DNA from: Mycetocola spongiae
GTDB lineage: Bacteria > Actinomycetota > Actinomycetes > Actinomycetales > Microbacteriaceae
Assembly (NCBI RefSeq): GCF_020424085.1
Contig: NZ_CP080203.1
Location: 1,612,001 to 1,676,000 of the forward strand
Length of the DNA stretch: 64,000 bases
Reading direction: 5' to 3'
Every line of letters starts with the position of its first letter. The first letter of the stretch is position 1. The notes beneath the pieces are model-generated. The model saw nothing but the letters and a program-made list of their open reading frames with translations, had not been told where the DNA came from and searched no databases. Of the stretch, positions 39,292 to 46,749 are shown piece by piece. The translations under genes and the position numbers were made by a program.

Positions 39292-41340
39292 TTGTTGGAG
39301 TCGAGACATCGAGGCGGAACGCGCTCGTGGGGGAGAACCGGACTAGCGGCGTTTGGAACCGCTGCACTGATCGTTGGGGCGATCTCAACCGGCGCAATGC
39401 CAGCAGCGGCGGCCCAGGAAACGTTCAATCCGTTTGACATCAACAGAGGGTTTACCGCGGTTGCGCAGGGCGACGCCTACCTGAACAACGGTGAGGTTGA
39501 AGGCGCTGTCGCCGCGTTCGGTGTGATCGCAACTGGAAACCCGAACGGATATCCTGGCGTGCACTCGGCCGCAGGCGAGGCCGACTACACGGTGCCCAGC
39601 ATCGATGGCACACCTGTGCGCATTCTCGCCACTGCGTACATCGGAGACGGTGCACTCGACGTCTCAAACCGGGACGATTCCAAGACAATCGCTGCCGACT
39701 CGCCCGAGGCAAACGCCGTCGTCAAGCTGGTGAGCCTCGAGGGGATGGCCGGTTCGAAACGGAGCGACTTCCTGCGCCTCACGAATAATTCCAACGGAAT
39801 CATCGACCTCAAAAGCGTCAAATTTGATGACGCGGCGATCTCCAACTTCAAAACTGAGAAGCCTGCGGTCAGCGATTACTTTGCAGACGTCGATCAGAAG
39901 ATCGCCCGCACAACACAGTGCCTGGCGTCAATGTACAACCCGGAGCTTGCCCTCAGCCACGCGGTGGACCTCAACGAGCGCGGCGGGATGCTGTACCCGA
40001 GCGACTTCGACACGAAGCGCCCCAATGTCATAAATTACGCTGACGTAGCCGGCAAGACCATCAAAATGGACAACGCAGACGGGTACAAACCCACAGCCGA
40101 GGCCCCGCTAGTCATTCGCGTAGCCAAGGGTGTCACCTCCCTGCAGGCCATCAATATTGAGGGTTGGTCGCCAAACAAGGGGCAGGAACAGAAGCTCGCC
40201 CGCTACATCATGCTCGACATGTCAGAGGTGACCGGGGAAGTCAAGATCGACGGCCTCACCCTCGGCTCCATCTGGGCACCGCAGGCAAGCCTGAACTTCA
40301 GCTCAGGTGTGACGACCAACGGCCAGTGGTTCGCCGGCGGCAACATCAAGGCTGCCGGCGGCGGAGAACTCCACCACCATACATTCCTCGGCCAGCTACC
40401 CTGCGGGGATCGCGTGGCAGATCCTACGCCGGATCCGAAGATTGGGACTACGGTCGCGGTTGATGGCTCTCAGGTAAAGGTGTTGCCGCTTACGGGTGGC
40501 ACGGTTATTGATACGGTCGCCTATGAGGGCCTGACCCCTGGCACGAAGTATGAACTTGCCGGTGAGGTACGGACTGCGCCTGCTGGCGAAAAGACTGGAA
40601 TTGTAGCGTCGGCGGAATTCACTCCGACTACGGCTGCCGGTACAACGACGGTTGAGTTTGTGATCACTGCGGATCAGGTTGCTGCGTATGCAGGCCAGGA
40701 CCTCGTAGTGTTTGAATACTTGACAGCAGATGGTCAGCCGGTTGCCGAGCACACAGATCCGAAGGATCAGGCGCAGACGTTCACCGTCGCTAAGCAGCCG
40801 CTGAAGGTTGTTGATCCGAAGATTGGGACGACGGTCGCGGTTGATGGCTCTCAGGTAAAGGTGTTGCCGCTTACTGGTGGCACGGTTATTGATACGGTCG
40901 CGTATGAGGGCCTGACCCCTGGCACGAAATATGAACTTGCCGGTGAGGTACGGACTGCGCCTGCTGGCGAAAAGACTGGAATTGTAGCGTCGGCGGAATT
41001 CACTCCGACTACGGCTGCCGGCACGACGACGGTTGAGTTTGTGATCACTGCAGATCAGGTTGCTGCGTATGCAGGCCAGGACCTCGTGGTGTTTGAATAC
41101 TTGACTGCCGATGGTCAGCCCGTTGCCGAGCACACAGATCCGAAGGATCAGGCGCAGACGTTCACCGTCGCTGAGCAGCCGGTGAATCCGGACAACCCGA
41201 AGAAGCCGGCTCCAGAGGTACCGAAGGAAGAGCTCGCCAAGAGCGGCGGGGAAGCCGCCTGGCCGGCACTCTCTGCCGGAATTCTCCTCTTTGTTGGAGG
41301 CATGATGCTCCTCCTGAAGCGCCGAAGTGGGCGTGTGTAA
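39292..41340 (+). CDS. Cell-wall-anchored adhesin: choice-of-anchor A domain plus two ester-bond (VaFE-type) repeats
   Basis: 682 residues. A signal peptide ends in AMPAAAA (about 41). Residues 45-375 resemble the choice-of-anchor A domain (FNPFDINRGFTAVAQGDAYLNN ending HHHTFLGQLPC, split here only for length). Two almost identical repeats (about 381-505 and 508-632) follow. They have GTTVAVDG, VAYEGLTPGTKY and AEHTDPKDQAQTF, the pattern of VaFE/T-Q ester-bond domains that self-cross-link Thr to Gln. A Pro/Lys linker leads to the sorting signal LAKSG (648-652), a hydrophobic helix and RRSGR. Sortase should attach it to peptidoglycan; no sortase gene is in the window. The TTG at 39292 has AAAGGAG eight bases upstream. 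A surface stalk or adhesin is likely; ligand unknown. Confidence 0.85.
   Translation: MLESRHRGGTRSWGRTGLAAFGTAALIVGAISTGAMPAAAAQETFNPFDINRGFTAVAQGDAYLNNGEVEGAVAAFGVIATGNPNGYPGVHSAAGEADYTVPSIDGTPVRILATAYIGDGALDVSNRDDSKTIAADSPEANAVVKLVSLEGMAGSKRSDFLRLTNNSNGIIDLKSVKFDDAAISNFKTEKPAVSDYFADVDQKIARTTQCLASMYNPELALSHAVDLNERGGMLYPSDFDTKRPNVINYADVAGKTIKMDNADGYKPTAEAPLVIRVAKGVTSLQAINIEGWSPNKGQEQKLARYIMLDMSEVTGEVKIDGLTLGSIWAPQASLNFSSGVTTNGQWFAGGNIKAAGGGELHHHTFLGQLPCGDRVADPTPDPKIGTTVAVDGSQVKVLPLTGGTVIDTVAYEGLTPGTKYELAGEVRTAPAGEKTGIVASAEFTPTTAAGTTTVEFVITADQVAAYAGQDLVVFEYLTADGQPVAEHTDPKDQAQTFTVAKQPLKVVDPKIGTTVAVDGSQVKVLPLTGGTVIDTVAYEGLTPGTKYELAGEVRTAPAGEKTGIVASAEFTPTTAAGTTTVEFVITADQVAAYAGQDLVVFEYLTADGQPVAEHTDPKDQAQTFTVAEQPVNPDNPKKPAPEVPKEELAKSGGEAAWPALSAGILLFVGGMMLLLKRRSGRV
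40432..41187 (+). repeat. Two near-identical 381-base units in the adhesin gene
   Basis: Units start at 40432 and 40813 (GATCCGAAGATTGGGAC) and differ at only a few positions. The period of 127 codons equals one ester-bond domain. Near identity at silent sites indicates recent duplication or gene conversion. Confidence 0.95.
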
Positions 41341-41389
41341 GTAGGAGCCGGGTGCCGCCCACCCTCCCCTAACTGCGGCATCCAGCATT

Positions 41390-41430
41390 GGAGGTGAAGC
41401 TGAGACATTCTCGGCTTCACCTCCATTTGT
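41390..41430 (+). terminator. Intrinsic terminator after the adhesin gene
   Basis: A 16-bp stem with one wobble pair (41390-41405 with 41409-41424) is followed by ATTTGTGTTT, 50 bases past the stop codon. Confidence 0.8.
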
Positions 41431-41795
41431 GTTTCCCGGGTGCCCAATGAATGCAGCCAGTGAGGTTCATGCTCCGGTTCGGGGAACTCATGGATCGTCG
41501 GCTTTGTCGCCATGACAGGGCGCCACCCGGGGCGTTTGGGAGTCTGGGTCACCGTGAGGTGTTCCGCTCGGAGGGGCCTGCTGCACGTTGAGATGCCATT
41601 CTGACCTGACCTACAGTTTGGTTTCCGCTCAAGGTAGCTAGTCGATGGCCTTCGTGAAAGGCTCACCCACATGCCGCGCCCGTTCCCACCAGCGTTCCGT
41701 ATACGTGCAATAGCGCTCGCCCGCGAAGACCGACAGTTTAAGTAAACCACAGCCGATCTCGGCATCCACGAGGTCACGCTGCGGTCTTGGCTCCG
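41431..41795. other. Remnant region at the right end of the adhesin island
   Basis: No complete gene is recognised. The minus strand has two coding-like stretches in different frames: one around 41638-41810 (DLVDAEIGCGLLKLSVFAGE, ending TKAID) and one around 41440-41560 (MATKPTIHEFPEPEHEPH). They look like broken pieces of acquired genes. The right inverted repeat lies inside. Confidence 0.45.
41572..41630 (-). repeat. Right inverted repeat of the adhesin island
   Basis: A reverse-complement match to 37820-37878 with a perfect 24-base core at 41603-41626. The pair encloses about 3.7 kb containing only the TetR and adhesin genes as intact genes. Confidence 0.8.
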
Positions 41796-42197
41796 TCAAG
41801 ACGATATCGACACGGGGGTGTTTTTGTCCTCCTCTGGCGTGTTTCTTTCGGGACCGGCGCGGGCGGTGGCTCGCAGTTTTAGGCCCCATATCTGTCGTTC
41901 CACGGTGACCGTGACATCCGCGCCGCCACGGGTACAGGCCGCCAGTGTGGCCCCGGCGCGCTGCGCCAGCGCCTCGGCATGCCCGCAGGGATCGCCGGGG
42001 GCCAGGCCCGCGACGGTTTCGGCCGCGGCCAGGGCCGCGGAATCTGCCGCGGTGATTACGGCGTGTCGCACCGCGTAGAGCGCCAGTGCCCCGAGCAGGG
42101 TTGCGGCGATCAGCATCACCGCCGAGCCCAGCGCCAGGGAAAAAATCGAGCCGCTGCCACGATCGTCTCGCGCGCGTTTGCGCAGCCCGCCGCTCAT
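41796..42197 (-). CDS. TadG-like / Rv3654c-like small pilus-locus protein
   Basis: A 133-residue protein. It starts MSGGLRKRARDDRGSGSIFSLALGSAVML, a positively charged N-terminus plus one membrane helix of the TadE/TadG type. The conserved stretch ALYAVRHAVITAADSAALAAAE follows, and a domain with two cysteines (GDPCGHAEAL and LAACTRGG). This matches the Rv3654c-like helicase/secretion-neighbourhood TadE-like family. It starts within the tadE stop (ATGA), so it is translationally coupled. The last five residues (VSISS) come from sequence beyond the duplication boundary at 41815 and replace the probable original ending kept at 37050-37066. Confidence 0.8.
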   Translation of the reverse strand: MSGGLRKRARDDRGSGSIFSLALGSAVMLIAATLLGALALYAVRHAVITAADSAALAAAETVAGLAPGDPCGHAEALAQRAGATLAACTRGGADVTVTVERQIWGLKLRATARAGPERNTPEEDKNTPVSISS

Positions 42198-42934
42198 GAG
42201 CCGGCGTCCAGCGCACAACTTTCCACGTGCTGGGAGAGGCCCAGCCCGAGGGCCCCGGCGAGCGCGACGGGGGCGGAGAGTCGCACGCAGATATATTCAC
42301 CCTCCTGGGCGGTGGTGAGGGAGGCCGGGCCGATCAGCCGCGTGAGGCGCGGCTCGACCGTGTCCAGGCTCTCCCCGCGGGAGAGTTCCCGTGCCGCCTG
42401 CCCCGCGGCGTCGATGAGCCGCACCCGCTGCCCGGCGGCCCCGATCGCGCCCAGCAGAAAGAGGCAACACAACACCACCGCGGGTAACACCACGGCGACC
42501 TCCGCGGTGACTCCGCCGCGATCGCAACGGAGCGAGCGGGCCCACGGGCCCCGCGCGCGGCGCGGTGAGTGACTGTTCTCGCCCCGAACGGGCAGGGCCC
42601 ACACCCCGGTTCGTGGCGCCCAGGCGGGGACGTGCGCGCCCACCCCGCGGGCATACCGGCGGGGCATGGCCAGGGGACGCCCACGCCCGAGGCCCGCCCT
42701 GTGCGCCGGACGCCGATGCGTTGGGAGGCCCCTCGCCGAGAGGGCACACACCGGGAGGCCCCACGCCGGGCGTTCTTGCAGGGGGCGGGGATGGCCGTGC
42801 CCGGCCCGCCCTGTTTTATGCCGACACATTAGGAGGGAATGGATAGGGCGGCGCGGACCAGGCCAACGAGCATTCCCCGCACCTCATCACTGCGCAAAAT
42901 CAGCACGAGCAGCCCCGCAAAGGCCACGGCCGCC
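41815..42934 (-). repeat. Full-length copy of the duplicated tad segment
   Basis: Direct repeat partner of 37066-37720. It includes the TadG-like gene, tadE and the 3' end of the DUF4244 gene. Confidence 0.85.
42194..42667 (-). CDS. TadE-like pseudopilin
   Basis: About 157 residues from the ATG at 42667. A long Arg/Pro-rich leader precedes a class III prepilin-type site, CDRGGVTAEVAVVLP (cleavage expected after Gly, Glu near +4), and a hydrophobic helix to GAIGAAGQRV. An extracellular domain of about 85 residues ends ESCALDAGS. TadE pseudopilins are processed by a TadV-type peptidase and help assemble Flp pili. The true start is uncertain: a later GTG (before RGENSHSP) would give a shorter, more usual leader. 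It is coupled to the TadG-like gene downstream. Confidence 0.78.
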   Translation of the reverse strand: MPRRYARGVGAHVPAWAPRTGVWALPVRGENSHSPRRARGPWARSLRCDRGGVTAEVAVVLPAVVLCCLFLLGAIGAAGQRVRLIDAAGQAARELSRGESLDTVEPRLTRLIGPASLTTAQEGEYICVRLSAPVALAGALGLGLSQHVESCALDAGS

Positions 42935-43734
42935 ATGGTGGTGATGGCGTATTCGGCGGTGATCGCCCCCTCCTCGGAGCGAAGGCCCCGCCAGATTCGG
43001 CCCGCCCGGACCCGAGCCGCCGCGGGTACGGCGGGCACCGCGGACCCGCCGGGGACGACTGGGACGACGGGCACGTCGGTACCCGGGGTCGCGTTCGAGC
43101 GAGTGAGATACCGGAGGAAACGGACGCGCGCACGGGGGAAGACTCCACGGGGTTCGCGGGGGCGCGGCGCGTGCGGCCGGGGCACTCCTCGGGCTTGAAT
43201 CCGGGGTGGGCGAACCTCGGCACACGGAGCCTGGGCACACGGAGCTTCGCCGCCCACAGCCTGGGCGCGCAGACCTCGGGCGCTCAGGGCTCGGCCACTC
43301 GGCTCGCAGCCACTCGGATCTCGACCACTCAGGGCTCGACCACTCAGATCTCGACCCCTCGGATCTCGACCACTCAGGGCTCGACCGCTCCGATCTCGGG
43401 TGCACCGGTCTTGGCCACGCTGAACGTGGCTGCACCGAACTTGGGCACATCGAGCTTGGGCACGGTGCACCCGGGCACGCAGTACCCGGGCGCGCAGGTC
43501 GGGAGGCAAAAGGAGCCAGAGGCGTCGGCCCACGGGATGGCGCGCCACAGCTGGGCGGCGGCAAATCGCACCCTGAGTGGCAGGCGGCTCCGCGGGCACG
43601 CCTTCGGGGGAGGAAACGGGGACGGTGGCGACGGCGACGGCGACGGGCACGGCGACGGGGACGGGGACGGGGACGGGGACGGGGACGGGGACGGGGACGG
43701 GGACGGGGACGGGGACGGGGACGGGGACGGACAT
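42829..43734 (-). CDS. Flp-type pilin (DUF4244) with long repetitive N-terminal extension
   Basis: The last 70 residues (RSEEGAITAEYAITTMAAVAFAG then LLVLILRSDEVRG) are a DUF4244/Rv3656c-like Flp pilin: Gly-Ala before TAEY, then one hydrophobic helix. These are normally 60-100 residues. Here the frame runs unbroken from an ATG at 43734, with AAAGGA seven bases upstream, through an alternating Val-Pro tract (about residues 3-26), a Cys/Arg-rich part, a run of pentapeptides of the form SGR[AD][LP] (about 110-150) and a Pro/Val-rich part, giving 301 residues. No internal start has a convincing ribosome site. Either the pilin has acquired a surface stalk-like extension or it begins internally at an unseen start. 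The C-terminal domain is duplicated at 37615-37720. Confidence 0.65.
   Translation of the reverse strand: MSVPVPVPVPVPVPVPVPVPVPVPVPVAVPVAVAVATVPVSSPEGVPAEPPATQGAICRRPAVARHPVGRRLWLLLPPDLRARVLRARVHRAQARCAQVRCSHVQRGQDRCTRDRSGRALSGRDPRGRDLSGRALSGRDPSGCEPSGRALSARGLRAQAVGGEAPCAQAPCAEVRPPRIQARGVPRPHAPRPREPRGVFPRARVRFLRYLTRSNATPGTDVPVVPVVPGGSAVPAVPAAARVRAGRIWRGLRSEEGAITAEYAITTMAAVAFAGLLVLILRSDEVRGMLVGLVRAALSIPS
43657..43728 (-). repeat. Hexanucleotide tandem repeat, 12 perfect copies of GGGGAC
   Basis: Read on the minus strand as GTCCCC, each unit codes Val-Pro at the very N-terminus of the DUF4244 protein. Degenerate units continue to about 43620. Six-base steps change protein length without shifting frame. 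Confidence 0.97.
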
Positions 43735-43855
43735 GATTTTTCCTTTCTGGGGTTGGAGTGTGTTGTGGGGCGGATCGGGCGCGTGGCCGATACCCGCCAG
43801 GGAAGCAGGAACCGGCACCGGGACTAGACCGGGACAGGGCAGCCAAACCAGGACG

Positions 43856-45082
43856 CTAGGGCGCGGGGCCGATGAGGCCGGTGGAGTTGAGGAGCGACAG
43901 GACCAGGGGGAATACCCCCAGGCAGATATAGGACGGGAGCGCGGCCAACCCCAGCGGAAGCATGAGGCGCACGCCGGCACGCTCGGCCCGACGCCGCAGG
44001 TCCGTGCGTTCGAGGCGACGGGCCACGATCGACTCCGAGCCCAGGAGCAGCCCGGCCGGCACCCCGGCGCCCTCCGAGAGTTCAAGAATCTCGGTGAGTC
44101 TGCGCCGGCCCCCGAGGGGTAGCGAGAGCCCACACTGCTCCGCCCAGGACTCGGCCTGCTCCCGGGCCCCGCCGGGTGGGCCTCCGCCCGCGAGGCCGAT
44201 GGCCGTGAGATCAAGGAGCACATCTTCCGGGGCCGCATAGCGTGATGCGGCGCGCAGAATCCGCCGGGCCCAGAACACCGCAATCAGGAGAAGGGCAACC
44301 CCGACGGCCAGCAGGACCCGGCCGGGTGTGGTGCCCACGAGGGTGGCGGCTACCGGGAACCCCAGGGCCTCCCCGCAGGCCACCCCGAGGAGGGGAAGCG
44401 CGGCAATCAGGCGCAGCGTGGAACGCGGACCGGCGGAGGCGACGTCGAGGTCGTGGTGGATCTCGGCCCGCGAACGCAGGGCCTCGGCGAGCGCGTGCAG
44501 GCTGGGGCTCAGCGCGGCTCCGGATTCGCCCGCGAGCGCCCAGGCGGCCGCGAGCCGCCGCCACCCCTCGGCAAGCCCCGCGGGGTGGCGCCCGGCCTCG
44601 GCGAGTAGCGCCGCGGTGGGCGGGAGGCCCTCGCCCAGGTCGTCCAGGAGCTGCCGCTCGTTTTTCGGCGACAGGAGAGGCTCGGAGCGCGCGAGCAGGT
44701 GACGCCAGGCCGAATACGGGGTGAGGCCCGCGGAGATCAGCACACCCAGGCGTTCCACCGCGGAGGCGAGGGATTCCAGGGAGTGCGCCGCACGCCCCGC
44801 CTCCGTGCGGGCACGCGGCGCACTCCGGCGTGCCTGGGGCCTCGCGCCACCCGGGGCCCGCCCGGGCACCCCGGCGGCGCGACCCGGGCCCCTCAACCTC
44901 GCGGCCGGGCCCGCCCCAAACACACCCGCCAGCCCACACACGCCTGCAAACCGCGGCCTGTCTCCCGGCCTGCGCACCTCGAGCGACCGGGCAGGTTTTC
45001 CCGGCCGCACGAGGCGCCGGGGTCTCACCCGGTGGGCCTGCCGGGCCCGCACCGCCCCCGGGATTTGTGGCCCGGCACTCAT
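43856..45082 (-). CDS. Fused TadB-TadC pilus platform protein (type II secretion F family)
   Basis: A 408-residue protein that combines two genes usually separate (Rv3658c and Rv3657c). After a Pro/Arg-rich N-terminus (1-100) comes a first T2SSF domain (LESLASAVERLGVLISAGLTP to about 255) with two membrane helices. A second half (APEDVLLDLTAIGLAGG to the end) has the TadC-type LSEGAGVPAGLLLGSESIVARR and two final helices. It would form the inner-membrane platform on which CpaF acts. ATG at 45082 overlaps the cpaF stop (ATGA), so it is coupled. Family clear; fusion inferred from the single frame. Confidence 0.82.
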   Translation of the reverse strand: MSAGPQIPGAVRARQAHRVRPRRLVRPGKPARSLEVRRPGDRPRFAGVCGLAGVFGAGPAARLRGPGRAAGVPGRAPGGARPQARRSAPRARTEAGRAAHSLESLASAVERLGVLISAGLTPYSAWRHLLARSEPLLSPKNERQLLDDLGEGLPPTAALLAEAGRHPAGLAEGWRRLAAAWALAGESGAALSPSLHALAEALRSRAEIHHDLDVASAGPRSTLRLIAALPLLGVACGEALGFPVAATLVGTTPGRVLLAVGVALLLIAVFWARRILRAASRYAAPEDVLLDLTAIGLAGGGPPGGAREQAESWAEQCGLSLPLGGRRRLTEILELSEGAGVPAGLLLGSESIVARRLERTDLRRRAERAGVRLMLPLGLAALPSYICLGVFPLVLSLLNSTGLIGPAP

Positions 45083-46179
45083 GCTGCCGCGCTCCACTCG
45101 GGCTGCACCCCGAGACGGCCCCGGGCATCAACGCCCAGGCATCCGAGAGCCCCGACCCGCCTGTGGGAGTGCATAAAATCGAGGTGGATGAGCAGGCCGA
45201 TGGCGCTGCGGGCCTGGCCCGCCACCGCCCGCGCGGAGAGGCCGGCAAGCGCCCCAAGCGCCTCGAGCCGCGCGGGGACATCCGCCAGCGAGTTGGCGTG
45301 GATGGTGCCCGCCCCGCCATCGTGGCCCGTGTTCAGCGCGGAGAGGAGTTCCCGCACCTCCTCGCCGCGGCATTCCCCCAGCACAAGACGGTCCGGGCGC
45401 ATGCGCAGGGCCTCGCGCAGCAGGCGCCGCACGCTGAGCCCACCCGCACCCTCCACATTTGCCTGGCGGGCCTGCAACGGGGTGAACTGGGGATGTTCCA
45501 CGCGCAGTTCGGAGACGTCTTCCACCGCGATGATCCGCTCCCCGGGATCGGCCTCGCCCAGGAGCGCGGCCAGCAGGGTGGTTTTTCCGGCGCCGGTGGA
45601 GCCGCTGATGAGGATGTTTTGCCTCCCCCGGACGGCGGCCAGCACCGCGGCCCGGCAGGAACGTTCCGCGGGGCCAAAAAACCCGGCGGCGGCCAGGGCC
45701 TCCACCCTCAGCGGCCGCGCGGAGGGAAGGCGAATGCTCACGGCGGTGCCCAGCGGAGCCACCGGCGGCAGGACGGCATGCACCCGCACGCCGTCGCTGA
45801 GCCGCACGTCCACACACGGGCTCGCCTCGTCGAGGTGGCGCCCGCCCAGTGCGATAAGCCGCACGGCGAGAGCGCGCAGCCCCGACTCGGTGGGTCGCGC
45901 CGAGGGATCGGGGGTGAGGCCCGCGCCGATATCAAACCACAGCCCCGTGGAGACCGAGATACAGAGATCGGTGATGCCGGGCAGCAAAAGGTACGGGCCC
46001 AGCCAGCCGCAGGCCAGCGCGAGGCGCAAGCGTGCGGGCGGGGGCTCCAGCAGCTGCCCGAGGGCCTCTCGGGGTGCGGAACCCGGCGCGGGCAGACCGC
46101 TAGGCACGGCGGGGGCGGGCCTCGACTCTGGTGGCACAGCTTCGGCTAATACCGGGGCGGCAAGAAATATTTTGTCCAT
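45079..46179 (-). CDS. cpaF: CpaF/TadA-type pilus assembly ATPase
   Basis: A 366-residue secretion ATPase of the VirB11/TadA type. Walker A GSTGAGKTT is at about 193-201, the Asp box IAVEDVSELRVEHPQ follows, then Walker B LVLGECRGEEVRELLSALNTGHDG and the His box GTIHANS. It powers assembly or export of the Flp pilin encoded downstream. It is shorter at the N-terminus than CpaF of proteobacteria, as usual for the Rv3659c-like group. ATG at 46179 follows GGAG, which lies in a short hairpin. First gene of the operon; the ssd/Rv3660c-like gene usually upstream is absent. Confidence 0.9.
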   Translation of the reverse strand: MDKIFLAAPVLAEAVPPESRPAPAVPSGLPAPGSAPREALGQLLEPPPARLRLALACGWLGPYLLLPGITDLCISVSTGLWFDIGAGLTPDPSARPTESGLRALAVRLIALGGRHLDEASPCVDVRLSDGVRVHAVLPPVAPLGTAVSIRLPSARPLRVEALAAAGFFGPAERSCRAAVLAAVRGRQNILISGSTGAGKTTLLAALLGEADPGERIIAVEDVSELRVEHPQFTPLQARQANVEGAGGLSVRRLLREALRMRPDRLVLGECRGEEVRELLSALNTGHDGGAGTIHANSLADVPARLEALGALAGLSARAVAGQARSAIGLLIHLDFMHSHRRVGALGCLGVDARGRLGVQPEWSAAA

Positions 46180-46181
46180 GG

Positions 46182-46206
46182 CTCCACGCTAAATTTTGGG
46201 CGTGGA
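46182..46206 (-). promoter_or_regulatory. Hairpin overlapping the cpaF ribosome binding site
   Basis: TCCACGC (46183-46189) can pair with GCGTGGA (46200-46206) across a 10-base loop. The arm nearer the gene includes most of the GGAG two bases from the ATG, so folding would hide it. Confidence 0.45.
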
Positions 46207-46390
46207 GGACGGGAGGAAACGAGGCGAGGTGGGGATAAGTCCCGGAGCCTCTCCGGTCTGGGGAAAGCGGCTGTTGTGCGCCGGCTCGGCATCACCCAGC
46301 CCGGGATCGGGGCAGTTCCCGGGGAAGCCGCCCCGGGCAGTTTCCGCGTAAAACCCCGGGCTCATGCCGGGCCCTCCCGATAAGCGGGCA
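46207..46390. other. Interval between the 6C RNA terminator and cpaF
   Basis: Contains several GC-rich inverted sequences and no convincing gene. The cpaF promoter should be here; none is clear. Confidence 0.4.
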
Positions 46391-46488
46391 TAAAAAAAGG
46401 GCGGCATCCATTGGGGGGAATGGATGCCGCCGCAAGCGACACTGGATTGGGGGGAATCCTTAGTGCGCCGCACGCTCGAAATAAATTT
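46391..46488 (-). ncRNA. 6C small RNA
   Basis: On the minus strand, two hairpins each expose a loop of exactly six cytosines: GGATT-CCCCCC-AATCC (46444-46459) and a 13-bp stem with the loop at 46413-46418 (arms 46400-46412 and 46419-46431). A run of seven T follows. This is the defining structure of the actinobacterial 6C RNA (B11 in M. tuberculosis, located beside Rv3660c), and the synteny with the tad locus agrees. A promoter TTGCGC-17-GTTATT places the start near 46488, giving a transcript of about 95 nt. The 5' end is estimated. Confidence 0.85.
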
Positions 46489-46631
46489 CGGCCTGCAATA
46501 ACCTTATGACAGCCCGGAGGCGCAATTGACCAATGTCCACCTATTGGATGACACCACTTATGGTCACAAAATACGTAAATTCTCCCCTAGCGAACAAATA
46601 TGGACAATTACGCGGCCTCACGCGGCCCCGA

Positions 46632-46650
46632 TGGCGAAAACTTTCGCCAC
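46632..46650. promoter_or_regulatory. Candidate RamB-type operator upstream of acs
   Basis: TGGCGAAAACTTTCGCCAC, about 100 bases before the acs start, carries AAAACTTT of the RamB consensus. It matches the element at 4705-4723 in TGGCGNNAACTTTCGC. Confidence 0.55.
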
Positions 46651-46749
46651 GGTCAGAAGCCTCCATGAATCGGGAGTACGCTTCTGTCCATACGGTTTCA
46701 CACAGCGGTGAACCGTTTTCATCTGCCGCAAAGGAGCGATCAGCCAGCC

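Noticed and set aside
43657-43728. The tandem GGGGAC array as a CRISPR-like or origin repeat
   Set aside because: Units are contiguous six-base repeats with no spacers and lie in frame inside a gene.
43171-43827. Plus-strand frames with Gly-Asp repeats and pentapeptide-like SDLDH units
   Set aside because: They are antisense to the DUF4244 gene; the repeats are open in several frames. Only the minus frame has a ribosome site and joins a conserved domain.
46189-46473. A 94-codon minus-strand frame before cpaF
   Set aside because: It runs through the 6C RNA and its terminator; no ribosome site and no family.
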